Shown here one piece after another: positions 1 through 11,300 of a stretch of 64,000 nucleotides of DNA. Source of the DNA: Symbiodinium natans (taxonomy: Eukaryota; Sar; Dinophyceae; Suessiales; Symbiodiniaceae). The stretch's first letter is position 1. Every line of letters begins with the position of its first letter. The stretch spans positions 1-64,000 of the forward strand of contig CAJNDS010002629.1 of the NCBI GenBank assembly GCA_905221605.1. Direction: 5' to 3'. The position numbers were made by a program, and so were the translations under genes. The notes under the pieces were generated by a model, which saw only the letters and a program-made list of their open reading frames with translations, had not been told where the DNA came from and did no database searches.

Positions 1-1294
1 GTGGCAAAAGGCCTGCAGGCCAGCATTTTCTGCAACCCCTCCAGGGTTTAGGGGTCTCAGGTTTGTTTGGAGGGGTTGCTATCTTCAGTTTAAGTTTAGG
101 TCGTTCCCAAACTTCATTGACTGTGATTCAAAGCAGGCGGTTCTGGCTTACAAGATGATGGGATAGAGTCACAGCATGTTAGAATGGTTAGAATGCACAA
201 ACAAAGAGGACAACTGCGCAAAAACACGAACAAGAACACTTTTCAAAGCACACAGGCCCGCAAGGCCTTTCCCAATTTGCCAAACCCGAAGATTAGGCTT
301 TGGCAAGTGTTTGCTTATTATGCTTCTGCCGCAAGGTTCAGCTGTTCTTAGTCTTTCGATTTTCAGAAAGTGCCCGAAAGCACGATTAAACTGATTGGAG
401 TGTATTGTTTTTGCGTCAGGTCATGTCCGTCATCTACGTGCAGAATGCGGAGGCGTACAGAAGGGGGACCCCAGTCAGGGGTAAAACGGGCCATCATGGG
501 CCCGCCTGGGAGGGAAGCGGGCCCCCGCGACCTAACTAACGGGCGGTTTTGCTCTTAAGCGTCTCTACTGTGTAGGTAACCCAATATCACAAATTTGAAT
601 TCCCATAAACACGAAGACATGCAGCAGCCATTTGCCATCCAGGTTGTCCTCTTGACCCTACATGCCCCAGACCAGGTGTTCGTGAACTACCGGGCGCGAC
701 GCTCGGAGATCTCGAGTGTCATGACGCCGGAAACACCGACTCTTGGCTTGCCATCATGTCGAAATGCTAGAAGGCACTGCCAAGACACGAGGTTGAGGTT
801 GGGCGAGGTTCAAGGGTGACCTTGGGCACATGTCGAAGCAGGGGGGCCTGATCGAGGTAAGCTAGACGGCTGGACGGGGGATCATCAGCTGCGCCTCCAG
901 TTTTGGGCGTGTACAATCGATGCCTGCTGTTAAGAAGGGAAAGGCAAAGCTTCAAGCAGAGCACAAGTGGGCTAATGATAAACCACGCATGTCGTCACCG
1001 AAGTACATGTATATGACCCGGAGGATCGGTGATGTTTGGGATGTGAAGACTGCAGCTGTGCCACTGGCCGGCGTCGGCCGCATGAAGGACAGACAACTTG
1101 CTTGAAAGTTTGATCAGCAAGACATTCGACACGAGTCACCCTGCTGTCTTCTGAACTTCTTTTGCAAGTATAGATTCGGCAAAGCGAAGCTCAGGGTGTC
1201 ATCAGGACTCCATGTACTGAGTCTACTATATGCAAGGAAAGTTTCCTTAGCGGTCCCCACAAGACTTTGCCCTGAAGTCCTTGCACAACTTCAG
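1..1294. other. Unresolved region upstream of the PARP catalytic exons
   Basis: No gene is securely readable here. Because the catalytic exons that follow have no start codon, the 5' exons of that gene should lie here or before the window. One weak candidate at 677-709 on the + strand sits after CAG and reads VFVNYRARRS. It resembles the segment before the catalytic core of some PARPs, but it is too short to assign. Confidence 0.3.
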
Positions 1295-3280
1295 GAGAAC
1301 CCTGTGGATCCGAAAATCAACGAGCACTACCTTTGGCATGGCTGCAAGCCAGAACCTTGAGTCAAGTTGAGCGCACATGCCGCGTTTCGACCATCCCGGT
1401 CTGAACGTTCAGAAAACCCGTTGAAGGGTTGCCTACAGAAGGTTGACAGTTTCCAGGTTAAGGCTTCAGGCGTTGAGGGCAGGTACCTACAGACTTCCTC
1501 ATAGAGCGCGGGCAAGCAGGGTCTCTATGTAAAGCATTGACGGCCGGAGCCGACATGAGTTAAGTACGATTCTTCAAAAGTGCAAAAATGTCAGTCTCTC
1601 TGGTCTTCTCCCTCTCTCTCGGCCTCCCTCTCTCTTTGCCGTGCGCAACAGCCGAGGAAGGAGCTGAGGGCAACATGGCTTGTCGGAACCCGATCCAGTA
1701 GGACCTGATGCCCTGGCCTGGGCTTTCACATCAAATCAAATCCCCACAAGAGACTGGCATTGCCAATGTTTGCCACGTAAACCCAGCCGCAGCACTGCGG
1801 ATGTGAGCAGAGCGAAGGCATCACTGATGCCAACTTCGACTTGACCCGTGCCCCGGCCTGGTACTCTTTCCGCGTGACAGAGGCGTTATACAGATCAGGA
1901 GTTCTCAAGCAGAATGCAGCGGCAGCTGATAATCAGCGAGGTGGAACATTCTGCGGGGAAAGATTTGGGGCATGTTGCTGCTGGAATGGCCCCAAGAAAT
2001 CCCCAAGAATCCCAAGCCACAGACCCTCCATACCCCAGTCCAGACAGATCCATAGGTGCGGGGACAGCATTCGGCTCACTCTTCGGACCAGGCATTTACC
2101 TGGCTGAAAGCTGCCCCTTGTCTTGCTTTGGACAGGGTTTCTGGAGGAGATTGCAGTCTTACAGGGCTTCTCAATGCCCAAATTTGTTCTGCAGTCCGCC
2201 CCCCAACACTGAGATGAAATTCCCACTCCCGAACCATGAGCTCCAAACTCTGAAGCCCCTGCCCCAGGTATGAAAGCCGACGAGTACACACAACCGGATC
2301 ACCGGGGTTACTTTCCTCTGCTGCTGTGCCGGGTGGTGCTCGAGAGCTGATATACTGGTTTCACTGGCCATTCGGGGCGTCGCAATGTCTAGCGAATGTT
2401 TGGGTGATCCGCGCGTAGCATTGCTAAGCTGCCTTGAGTGGAATGGGAAGCACACAGGGTCTAGCCACTTTTGCTTGCCAACGGCTTTCACCTACGTAAA
2501 GCCCTGACGCTGATCTTTCCAATGACCTGTTCCTGTGATAGCGGAACTGATGCCGAAGGTGTCAGCCGCTGTCAGCCATTGTTGAATGCCCAATCTCAAC
2601 AGTCTGATGGCTGTTTTGGTTGGCACTCCCCCCCCCCGTCCCGAGATTGACCCCCACTGCATGTCAAGACCTGCAAGCCATTGCACGCCCAATCCCCCTA
2701 GCCATGCCAAACATCCTAAACTCCAAGTCAGGTGCTGGGGAACGTCCTCTACTGTGATCACCCCTCACCGGTGTCTATCAGTTCCGACCTGGTGGCTGCC
2801 TGTGGCGAGCGAGGAGGCCGTATGAAAGGGCGGAACTAGAGGGGCGTTGACTGTCGCTGACGAGCAAAGCGAGGGATAACAAGGCGAATTTAACGAGGTG
2901 CTGAACCAAGTTCAAGAGACCCCTCCCCCGTGAGTTGTCAACCGTTGTCAACCCTTGAGCCGCTTCCCAGCCATATTTTTGCCAAGCTGTCTCCTCAGGC
3001 TACCACAGCATCCTGGGAGACCGGGAGAAGGTTAATGGAACCTTCCGCGAGTTCATAGCCGCTGGGAATGGACTCAGATACTGTTGCATTTGCACAGTAC
3101 TATACAGAGCCTAGTAAGGCTTAGGATAGACTGGGGGGGACGACAATTTGGGTGGATTTCAGGCTCAGGAGTCTGAGGCTTTCCACTGCTGTGCCTGATC
3201 AAAGAGACCGCAGACCTCAGGTCTTCGACAACCACCAGGTGTATCCTGAGTACATCGTTTGGTACCGCCGAGTTTTTTAG
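1295..3280 (+). CDS. PARP-type ADP-ribosyltransferase, catalytic domain (5' incomplete)
   Basis: Predicted to transfer ADP-ribose from NAD+ to proteins. Eight exons join in phase: 1295-1351, 1657-1669, 1818-1847, 2056-2112, 2277-2341, 2732-2819, 2999-3057 and 3221-3280 (stop TAG). Read in order they give the landmarks of the PARP fold: INEHYLWHG (NAD-binding His), FDLTRAGTAFGSLFGPG, GIYLAES (conserved Tyr), YFPLLLCRVVL, LGNVLYCDHP, YHSILGDREKVNGTFREF and QVYPEYIVWYRR. The last has Glu in the place of the tankyrase-type catalytic Glu, so the H-Y-E triad looks complete. Donors are GA, GC, GT, GC, GA, GT and GC; every acceptor is AG. The join 2112/2277 gives a slightly short loop, so a tiny exon could be missing there. 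N-terminal domains were not found. Family assignment is firm; substrate and mono- versus poly-activity are unknown. Confidence 0.87.
1657..1669 (+). other. 13-nt micro-exon of the PARP gene
   Basis: Thirteen bases between a pyrimidine-rich AG acceptor and a GC donor. They supply EGAE plus one base, which turns flanking HGCKP and GITDANF into HGCKPEGAEGITDANF. PARPs normally read HGT(S/K)PEAA followed by a short helix here. The phase fits on both sides (0 in, 1 out). Without it the upstream phase-0 end and the downstream phase-1 start cannot be joined. Confidence 0.7.
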
Positions 3281-5321
3281 CGACCGCCTTTCCAAGGGCT
3301 AGTTTTTGTTCCAAGAGGGGTTTCGGGATTGCAAAGTCAGGAAATGCATGTGGGGAGGTCTCGAAGCCGGCCAGTTGAAGGCTTATGCAGCTATGCATTG
3401 CTGGCCGTTGTGCTCTGGGGTCTGGTGCTTAGGCTTCTGTAGTTGTAGTTCGATGCGGGCCTGCAGCGTCAAGAGCTGTAGAGAGTTGTGACTGCTGTCA
3501 TGGGCCCATTTTTGCGCCTCCGGTCTATGCCTGGGCAATATGCCGCTTAGGCTAGTTCCATGCCTAACGCTTCGTCGAATGCAGCTCTTATTCGGTGCCA
3601 GGCTGCAGACATATGCGACATACCGGAAACGCATAATTTCAAAGTCGTCATTCATTTCTTAATGGTTGCCCCTTGGCGTAGATCTGGAACCTCTTAATCT
3701 CCAGATCTGAGAAGTTCAGATTTCCATGCCAACCCTTGCTTAAATAAGAGTTCATAACAGGAGCAGGGATGCCCACTTAGTATCCTTCAATATCCTTCAT
3801 ATTCGCAAATCAGTTCAGATTTCCATGCCAACCCTTGCTTAAATAAGAGTTCATAACAGGAGCAGGGATGCCCACTTAGTATCCTTCAATATCCTTCATA
3901 TTCGCAAATCAAAGTGAGAAAAAAAAACCCAGGCTACGTTGAGCTTAACGAACCCCCCGTTGCTGTATCAAGGCCTTTGGTAGACGAAGCGAGGCAGCAT
4001 GGTGAAAGGGCTTACGGGTTACTATTCTGTTTCTGTATAACACGTGTGTTATGTATATATGCATGTAGAATTCTGTGTATGTGGGTGTGCATGTGAACCT
4101 ACGGGCATGGACCAGAGCAGAGGACCGGCTGCACAGCAGCTATGGTCTTCGTAGTTTCCCTGATGGGATTCTTGGTGCACCACGGTTGAGATCACCAGCT
4201 TGGCCTGTGTGTGTCGCAGTTCCTTCACAGCCCTCAAACAGCCCTAACAGGATTCTCCTTGCAGAAGATCATCCCTTTTGAAGGGACACGGAATAATCCA
4301 GTAAGCACGTTGAGGCACTTTGCAGCAGCCACACCTTGTTCTCTGTGACAAGCAGGCAAGCCTCAGTGTTCTCGACACATAGTTGCGGTCGTCGACTGCA
4401 ACTGGACCGTTAATAGAGCATGCTGTTTGGGGAAAGGTAAGTGCTCAAGGACCGAAAAATTATTCCCGTCAAGGGTAAATGCCCTGCTGCCCACAGAGTC
4501 TTTTGCTGAGAGCAGCTCCGTTCCACACAGCGCTTGCTTTAATTGACTGTGCCAGCAGCATCGAAGGCATGTTCTACTCATCGAGTGTTGGAGTCTAGAG
4601 GTTAATCAACCCTGACAAAAGCTTGCAGATGACTGCTGGCTTTCGGCAATCCTGAACTCGCTTTAAAGCGAAGGCACGATGGAGCCAATGGGAGTCGCCG
4701 AAAAGCCGAAAAGCGTAGGCGTAGGATGGCTTGAAAGGGTGCTTGGGTGGCTCAACTTCCAAGGAGGAGTTGTTGTGTACAAGAAGCCTCAGGCGTCGAG
4801 GTAGGTTTGTAAGGAGCGCTGCCTGATTGCTGCCGCTTTGCCGATGTTGAGACAGAAACCAGGGCAGCCTGTCCCCCTTCGCCATGTCAACCGATTAGAA
4901 GGCTTGAGGCTAAGGCGTAGGACTACGCGTGGCTCATCTCGCATCCCACTGTCCTACTGTGTGCTGCCTGGGCTTTGAAGCTTTGGGTCAAAGGTGGTCC
5001 CCCGAGTTCGCCACTGGGCCACGGTTTTTGGCAGGGGGGATCTCCGGTGGTTCAGTCTTACAATGCAGGGAGGGATCCTCTGCTCAGTTTCGGGAGAGGC
5101 TTCACGCTTGGGGCAAGAAGGTTCAATACAGTCGGTCAGCCACCCAGCTCTAAATGACAGCAACGGGCTGGAAGAGCACCGAATTTCGGTGGTGATTGTG
5201 GGGTGTCAATATATGGTAATAACGGGTCACAGCTTGGCACTGTCAATGGAATCCAAGACGCATGAACGGCATGCTGATGCAGTCCTGTTTCTACGAGGGG
5301 TACAGTAACGCCCAGGCAGCC
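3281..5321. other. Intergenic region between PARP and Hsp110-TPR genes
   Basis: About 2 kb between a stop codon and the presumed next start codon. Apart from an exact 99-bp tandem duplication (3714-3911), I see no conserved coding segment, RNA gene or recognisable promoter. Confidence 0.5.
3714..3911. repeat. Exact 99-bp tandem duplication
   Basis: The block 3714-3812 is followed directly by a second copy at 3813-3911. I see no difference between the copies, so the duplication is recent or an assembly artefact. Each copy contains an internal near-repeat of TATCCTTCA. Confidence 0.92.
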
Positions 5322-8300
5322 ATGGCTGGTGACCCCTACCCTTCACCACCGCCTGCAGCTCGCTTTGTGGGGATCGACCTGGGTGTGACTTGCGCCGGGG
5401 ACCCGGGCGAAATAAGGTGCCTGAGGGTACATGGGGATGCTGGTTCTGGTGGGGGTGGCTTCTGGCTATGGTGGCCCAATGTGGCCCAGTTTGTTTGCCG
5501 ATTCTTTTGGCTGCCCACGGACTAGGTCAAGTTTCCCGTCAGCGTCCCAGATCGAAAAAAGTTGCGAGACACCCCGTCCTAGCCCTGCCTTCAGTTTCCA
5601 TCTGTTCCTTTAACTGAGGTTGTGGCATCTTGTAGCGCGGAGGACACTTTCAGACACCGGAAAGCTTTGACAAGCACAACTGGAGTTTGAGTTTGAGATG
5701 CAACCCAGGCTACGATTGGAATTCGGGATGGCACTGATAGACATCCGAGCTCGAACCCTGCGAAGACAATGCACGGAGCATTTGCCAGGGCGTGCTGGTT
5801 GTTAAACCCAATCCCTTCACCCAACCACGACCTGAACAATGACCAGGAGCGAAATGCCATCTCCATTTGCACCAACGATGTATCTGGACGATCAACGCCT
5901 GCTGCAGTCTCCTTCGATGGCAAGCTTCGTCACGTGGGCGTCCCACGGCACGAACTTTCAGCCTTAAGTCTGTGTAGGCTGAGTTCGTCACCGACGATTA
6001 TCTCGCGGCTGTCCGGCTGTCCTTCCAGCTTTAGGCCGATCCGTTTTTGAGTGGAGGCCCCAACTCCACCGCCCAGGCCCAAGGCCTTCTTGAGCCATTG
6101 AATCATTGTGAGCCCAAAAGCTCAGGTGAACGCTGAAGGCCGCTTGATGAGCGCGCCGAAGCAGACGATCTCGCACTTGCCCCTGGCCCTGGTGCCAGAT
6201 CCTGGAGTTAGCACCGCGCGTTTTTCGTGGGTTTATATTATAGGAGTATGTAGACATGTCGAGACTTATTCCCAGAGGGGGCAGCTAGGGGGCAACCTTG
6301 TCTCGACTCTGGTAGATTTTCTGTTTTCATGTCTTCTTCTTCTTCTTACTCCCTTGAGTTCTTTACGGACCCTGTGCTGAAGCCCGAAGTTCGTTTCAGA
6401 AGAGTCGATCGCTTGGTCTTTTGCCGCACAGGTGGCCTCGGATTCCGCCCAGAAGCGAGCGGAGAAGTATCAATTTCTTTTCCCGACGCAAGAGGATGGA
6501 ATGGCCGAGCCCTACAGGGCAGTGGTTGTACCGGGTAGCAATGGGCAGGGTTTGTTTGAGCAAGAGCGTTGGGACCGTTGGGATCTCCTTGCTGCTCGTC
6601 AGCCCTCATTCCTCTGCATTCCTCTGCATCATGTCGTAGCTTCCTGAGCTTCCTGTGCGCCATCACCACCACACTACCCGCCCCCCCAGCTCCCCGATTT
6701 AAACCCCGAAGCCTGTGTCCGATGGAGGACGGCAAGCTGGGCCCAGTCACCTTTGACGGCAAGGATTTTCCGGTGCCCAGCTGCGGTCCTTTGAGCGTGC
6801 CTCCGGTGACACATGTCATGTTCGTGAATCTACTGTGCGGGCCCTTTGTGGTTGAACAGGGCTTCGAGACTTCACATTTGTGATGTGTTGAGAGCTCTAC
6901 TAGCGCTTCGTCTGCGGATGCTCGGGGCGCTAGGAATCATCTCGAAGCCTTATCCAAGTAAAGTTATGCATTTTTTTTTGAGTGTTGGGCGGAGTAGGGA
7001 CTGCTCGGACTGCTCGGATTCTGTTTTCGACCCATGCGCGTGCACCCGCATATGTTTGTTTTCTGAGCCAGGAATCAAACACACAGCTCCAATACCACTC
7101 GAAGTGTCGAGAGGCAATGTGGAAGCATAATGCCTGCCCCTTCCACAACCGGGTGCCAGTTCGGTGCGCCAAGGAAGTGACAAACCAGACATGAACTCCA
7201 CATACCCGAGTCCCCAAAATTCTGAAACCAACAGTGTCCGGAAGCTCAGCACATCTCAACCTAGGTGCTTCTTCGCACTCTCAGCGGCCACCTGCACAAT
7301 TTTTTGTGCATTCTTGGATGCTTGTATGTTATGTTCCGGAAAGTTTCGGGCTGCAAAATGCTGCAAAGGCTGCCAAGGCGGCCGTCGTGACAGTCTCTGT
7401 TGCCACTAATTTCCTAGCCGTTCAAGTCAATTGACCCTGCAGATGACACCGTCCCGAAAGTGCGGGGCTCCGGCATCTGAGGCTACGCAGTCGACGAGGG
7501 GACCACTTTACAGCAGCTCCTTGGCCCAATCTTGCTGGGCCGTCAGGGCACAATGTTTCTGGCTTCCGGGCGCCGCTAAATTAAATCTGGGCCGAAAACG
7601 CCAGGTAAAACATAGTGTACATGGGCAGTACATGGGGCCTTCCTTGCGTTGAAGGGCCAGGGTTTGCAATTGGACTTGGAAATGCGCTTGCAACTTGCGA
7701 CATGTGTTGAGCTGGCCGATTCAACATCCGACAGACCTGTCGAACCTCGCTGAAAGTGTGCGTTGCGTGGCCCTGGGCTCAACAAATATCAACGATAGCT
7801 GGGAAGCGGCCAGTTTGGCTTGTCTCCTGAGGCTTTGCATTGCCGTCCCAGACTTTCTGTCCGACAAAGAGCTGGCGGTTGTCCACGATGCTGTGCTTTG
7901 GGCGCGTACTTAAGCAAAGCATTGAGCTGAAGGAACACCGTATGGACGGAAGTACGTAAGCACAGGACAAAGCCCCGAATCTACCCCAGCTGCCCTCGGT
8001 GGTCTGCATATTGAATGTCATTGTTGGTTTCTACACACACATATATGTATATATTGATATATGTTTTCATATAATATAATACTAATAATACATATATATA
8101 CATATATACCTATATATTGTTTATACCACGGTATTTGTAATGTGACGAGGGGGGGGGGGGGGGGGGGCAGAGCTGTACAAGTTGCACGCGCCCCTGAATG
8201 TATCCTACAGTGAAATATTTCCAATCTGTCGAAGCGTCTGTGTATCTGGCGTATCTCAGAGGTGGGACTTGCAGACCTTGCAGCTTCCACGCATCTTCTT

Positions 8301-11300
8301 CGCCATTCCGATGCCGTGGCCGTGGCCTTCGCCCACAGCCAAGGCTTGGATGTCCGTGGCTTTTGAGGCGATGTTGGCGATGTTGAACCATAGCATTTCC
8401 TAGCACTTCCTAAAAAAAGGCAGGATCCGAGCGTGCAATATAGGCTAGATAGGCTTAGGCCCTCAAGGTTCTCAAGGCTCTTGAGCCTTCCCGGCACCGC
8501 CTCTTCCATTGCTCAATGTATCAAGAAGTTAGGTTGCCTTACAGCCGCCACAGTGAACCTCGAGGGCTGGGCCGTAGGAAGTCCCGAGTCCTGGAAGGGA
8601 ATCTCGGTCCCCCAAAGTTTAATCATTGGACTGCTATCGGAACCTTCTTGGGAGCTAGGGCTCCAAAGGTTTTCCAAAGGGTTTCCTGGCCTTGCAGTGT
8701 AGCCCTTCATGACTGACGAGGGCTACCGTGTATGTCAGCTTGCGCCGATGCAGTGGTACAGTAAACTGTAAACCTCCACACCTGAAAGCTGTCTTTTGTA
8801 TGTGAGCCCAAATTGAGGTGTCAGTGCTTAGACAAATCTTGTTTCGGCTCTGCAGGGCTAATCGTTCTTGCCTCGGGAGGTCGTTTGGATTTTGTTTATC
8901 GCTTGGCCCATCATTATGCATGCTTCAATCCCCGGTCTTTAACGTCTAGGCGGGTGGCAAAAAAAACCAAACAGAAGTCTCAAGACAGAGGCTCCTCCCT
9001 GCTGCCGGAGGGAACCGAGGAGCAGGGGTGCTGTTCTCTGGTACAGGGAGTTCTCCTCGTGTACAGTACCTCATGAGGTTGGAGAAATAGTGGTCAACCT
9101 GCAAGTCTCAACTCATCCAAGCCGAGTTGTATTGTAGTGTCTACTCAGGCCGGCACTGCACTACTCAACTTCGCAGGATGCCAAATTGAAGCTTAAAGTT
9201 CCGGATGCGAGATTTCAAGTTAGGCTTTGGGACAAGACGATTTCGGCGATGCGCTGTCACGAAGTCAGCTCCAGGAGTCAGGACCCACAGTTCTGCACAA
9301 GTCAGGAATGAAATCTTAAGCTGCGACTTGTCTCAGTCTCAGCGACAGCAAAAAAGGATTGCCAATCCAAACAAAACACTTCTATACCTATTCAACCATC
9401 AGATAAGCAAAGACAAGCACCAGGAGCGCACGGTGGGCTTCGTGGACATTGGCTCTTCCCACGGCACTGTGTCCGTGGTGCCCCGAATTTTCTGGCCCAG
9501 TCTGAGGTGACACGTTCATGCGCAGCAATTCCGTGTCTTTAACATTGGAATCCTTAGTTGTGGAGGAGCAGCGAATTCATGAGCGATTTTCGCTCCATGT
9601 CTTGCTGCACTGAACAGATATCATCGATTTCCATCGGCCGGCTTGAGATTTCTCGGACGGTTTTGGAGTGTGAGGAGCTAAAGTGGATGCAAATGTCAGT
9701 ACGAAGCGTTTTTGGCCACAATCACCACGGCACCAAGGTCCGTTTTGCCCGCAAAGAGGGCGCACCCGATGAGGCGTCCTCACCCCTCGCCGCAGGCATA
9801 TCTGCGGAGTTCCTGCAACCTAGACGAAGTGATGACAACCTTAACTTTCTCGTGGAACGGCGGTCTAAATCCAAAACATGGGAAGTACAGGTGCGAGTGC
9901 AGCCTGCAAGATTACTGCAAGATTACTGCAGCATTCGCTCTGATCATCTCTGGTCCTTTCAAAGTTGCGAGTGGAGAGCAGAAGCGATTGCAATCACAAC
10001 TGCGCTCTCATGTCGCCGTACCTGCCGCAGAGATCGCCGAGGTACCGGTGCAGCGAGGAGGAGTTGGGCGTGCAAAGTGTCTGTGCTCAACTTGTACACG
10101 TGTTGATCTTGGTCGAGGCCTTCAGATAGATGTATCGTGGCGTGAGGATGTGATCAGATCTCCTTGCTGGTTGACGATTGTAAGTACTGCATGGCAGGGG
10201 TGTCAGGAAGCCACCGTTTTGCAGGCCTCCCATTTTCATCTTGAACCCTACAAACATTCAAAGACATGCCTGACTGGAGTCCCCCCAACCGGGACCGCAA
10301 GGCCTGATGACGGCTCTTCTGAAGGAGGCGATCTCCCGAATAGAGCAGAAGCACTCGTGCAAGGTGGGGGACTTCACTACTTTGCCTCCCCACGCAAAAA
10401 CGACTCTAATTATAGCCGTTCTTTGCCCTGCCTGCCACGCTTGGTGCTTGGTGCTATTTAGTTGCTACATGTATTTACTATGGTTCGTTTGAATGCACCG
10501 TTTGCCCAATTTGCCCCACTTGACTGTGACTGAACAGCTTCGCCACACAGCGTGGTTGCATTCACATGGATGAACGGTAGCGTTTTGGACTTGTAACCAT
10601 TTCCTTCCACTTGCCCCTCTTGCACTCCTCAGTTGGCAAGCACGCAAGTGAGTGAGGCAAGTAGGGCTAAGTAGGGCAAGTGCCCCAAGCCCAGGAGCCC
10701 CCCTCCGCCAATAAGGCTGCGCGCACTGCCCGGCAGGATGGCGGCGGCTGAAGCTCATGATGCTCGCTTTCTACCGGCCAGAAAGGTGGTAGCGGCGCAG
10801 CGGCTGATGCTCATGATCGAATGGCTTGTGGGCGATGCCGGGACCAGAAGGACAGCAGCAACTGATGCTCATGATGCTCGCTTCTGGGCGCTGCCGAGTG
10901 GTTGATGCTCGTGACGCTCGCTTGTGAATGCTTTTTGCCGCCGCCGCAGCAGCAGCAGTAGTAGCACCAGCTCCTTCTTTGCCTGGCTGTCATGAGCTTT
11001 GTGTACCATGCCTTGTATAGGAAGGGAAGAGGTGCCTTCCCTTTCACCATCCGAGTCTGATGTGAGCCTGCTAATGGGGGTATCGAGTGTAAAGTGTCTC
11101 TTGACTTTCTGCCAAGAGACATCCTTGCCTCCCTCAACTCCAATCCAGGTCAAGCTTGGCACAAAGTCAGGCGTTCGCCTGGCAAACGAGGCCATTGCAC
11201 CCGCGTGCACCCGCATGCACCCGCTGGCTGCCTAAATGGAAAAGCCCATGTTAGTCTGTTGGAGATTAGGCCTCGCTGGAAGTCGTATTCGTGACGCGAG

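Noticed and set aside
5360-5440. GIDLG...EIRCLRVHGD read as a discoidin-like domain
   Set aside because: Downstream exons show that GIDLG is the first phosphate loop of Hsp110; the frame beyond 5384 is intron.
6723-6772. ATG at 6723 as a gene start
   Set aside because: The conserved DGKLGPVTFDGKDFP begins at an AG/G acceptor at 6728; the ATG is just upstream of that border by chance.
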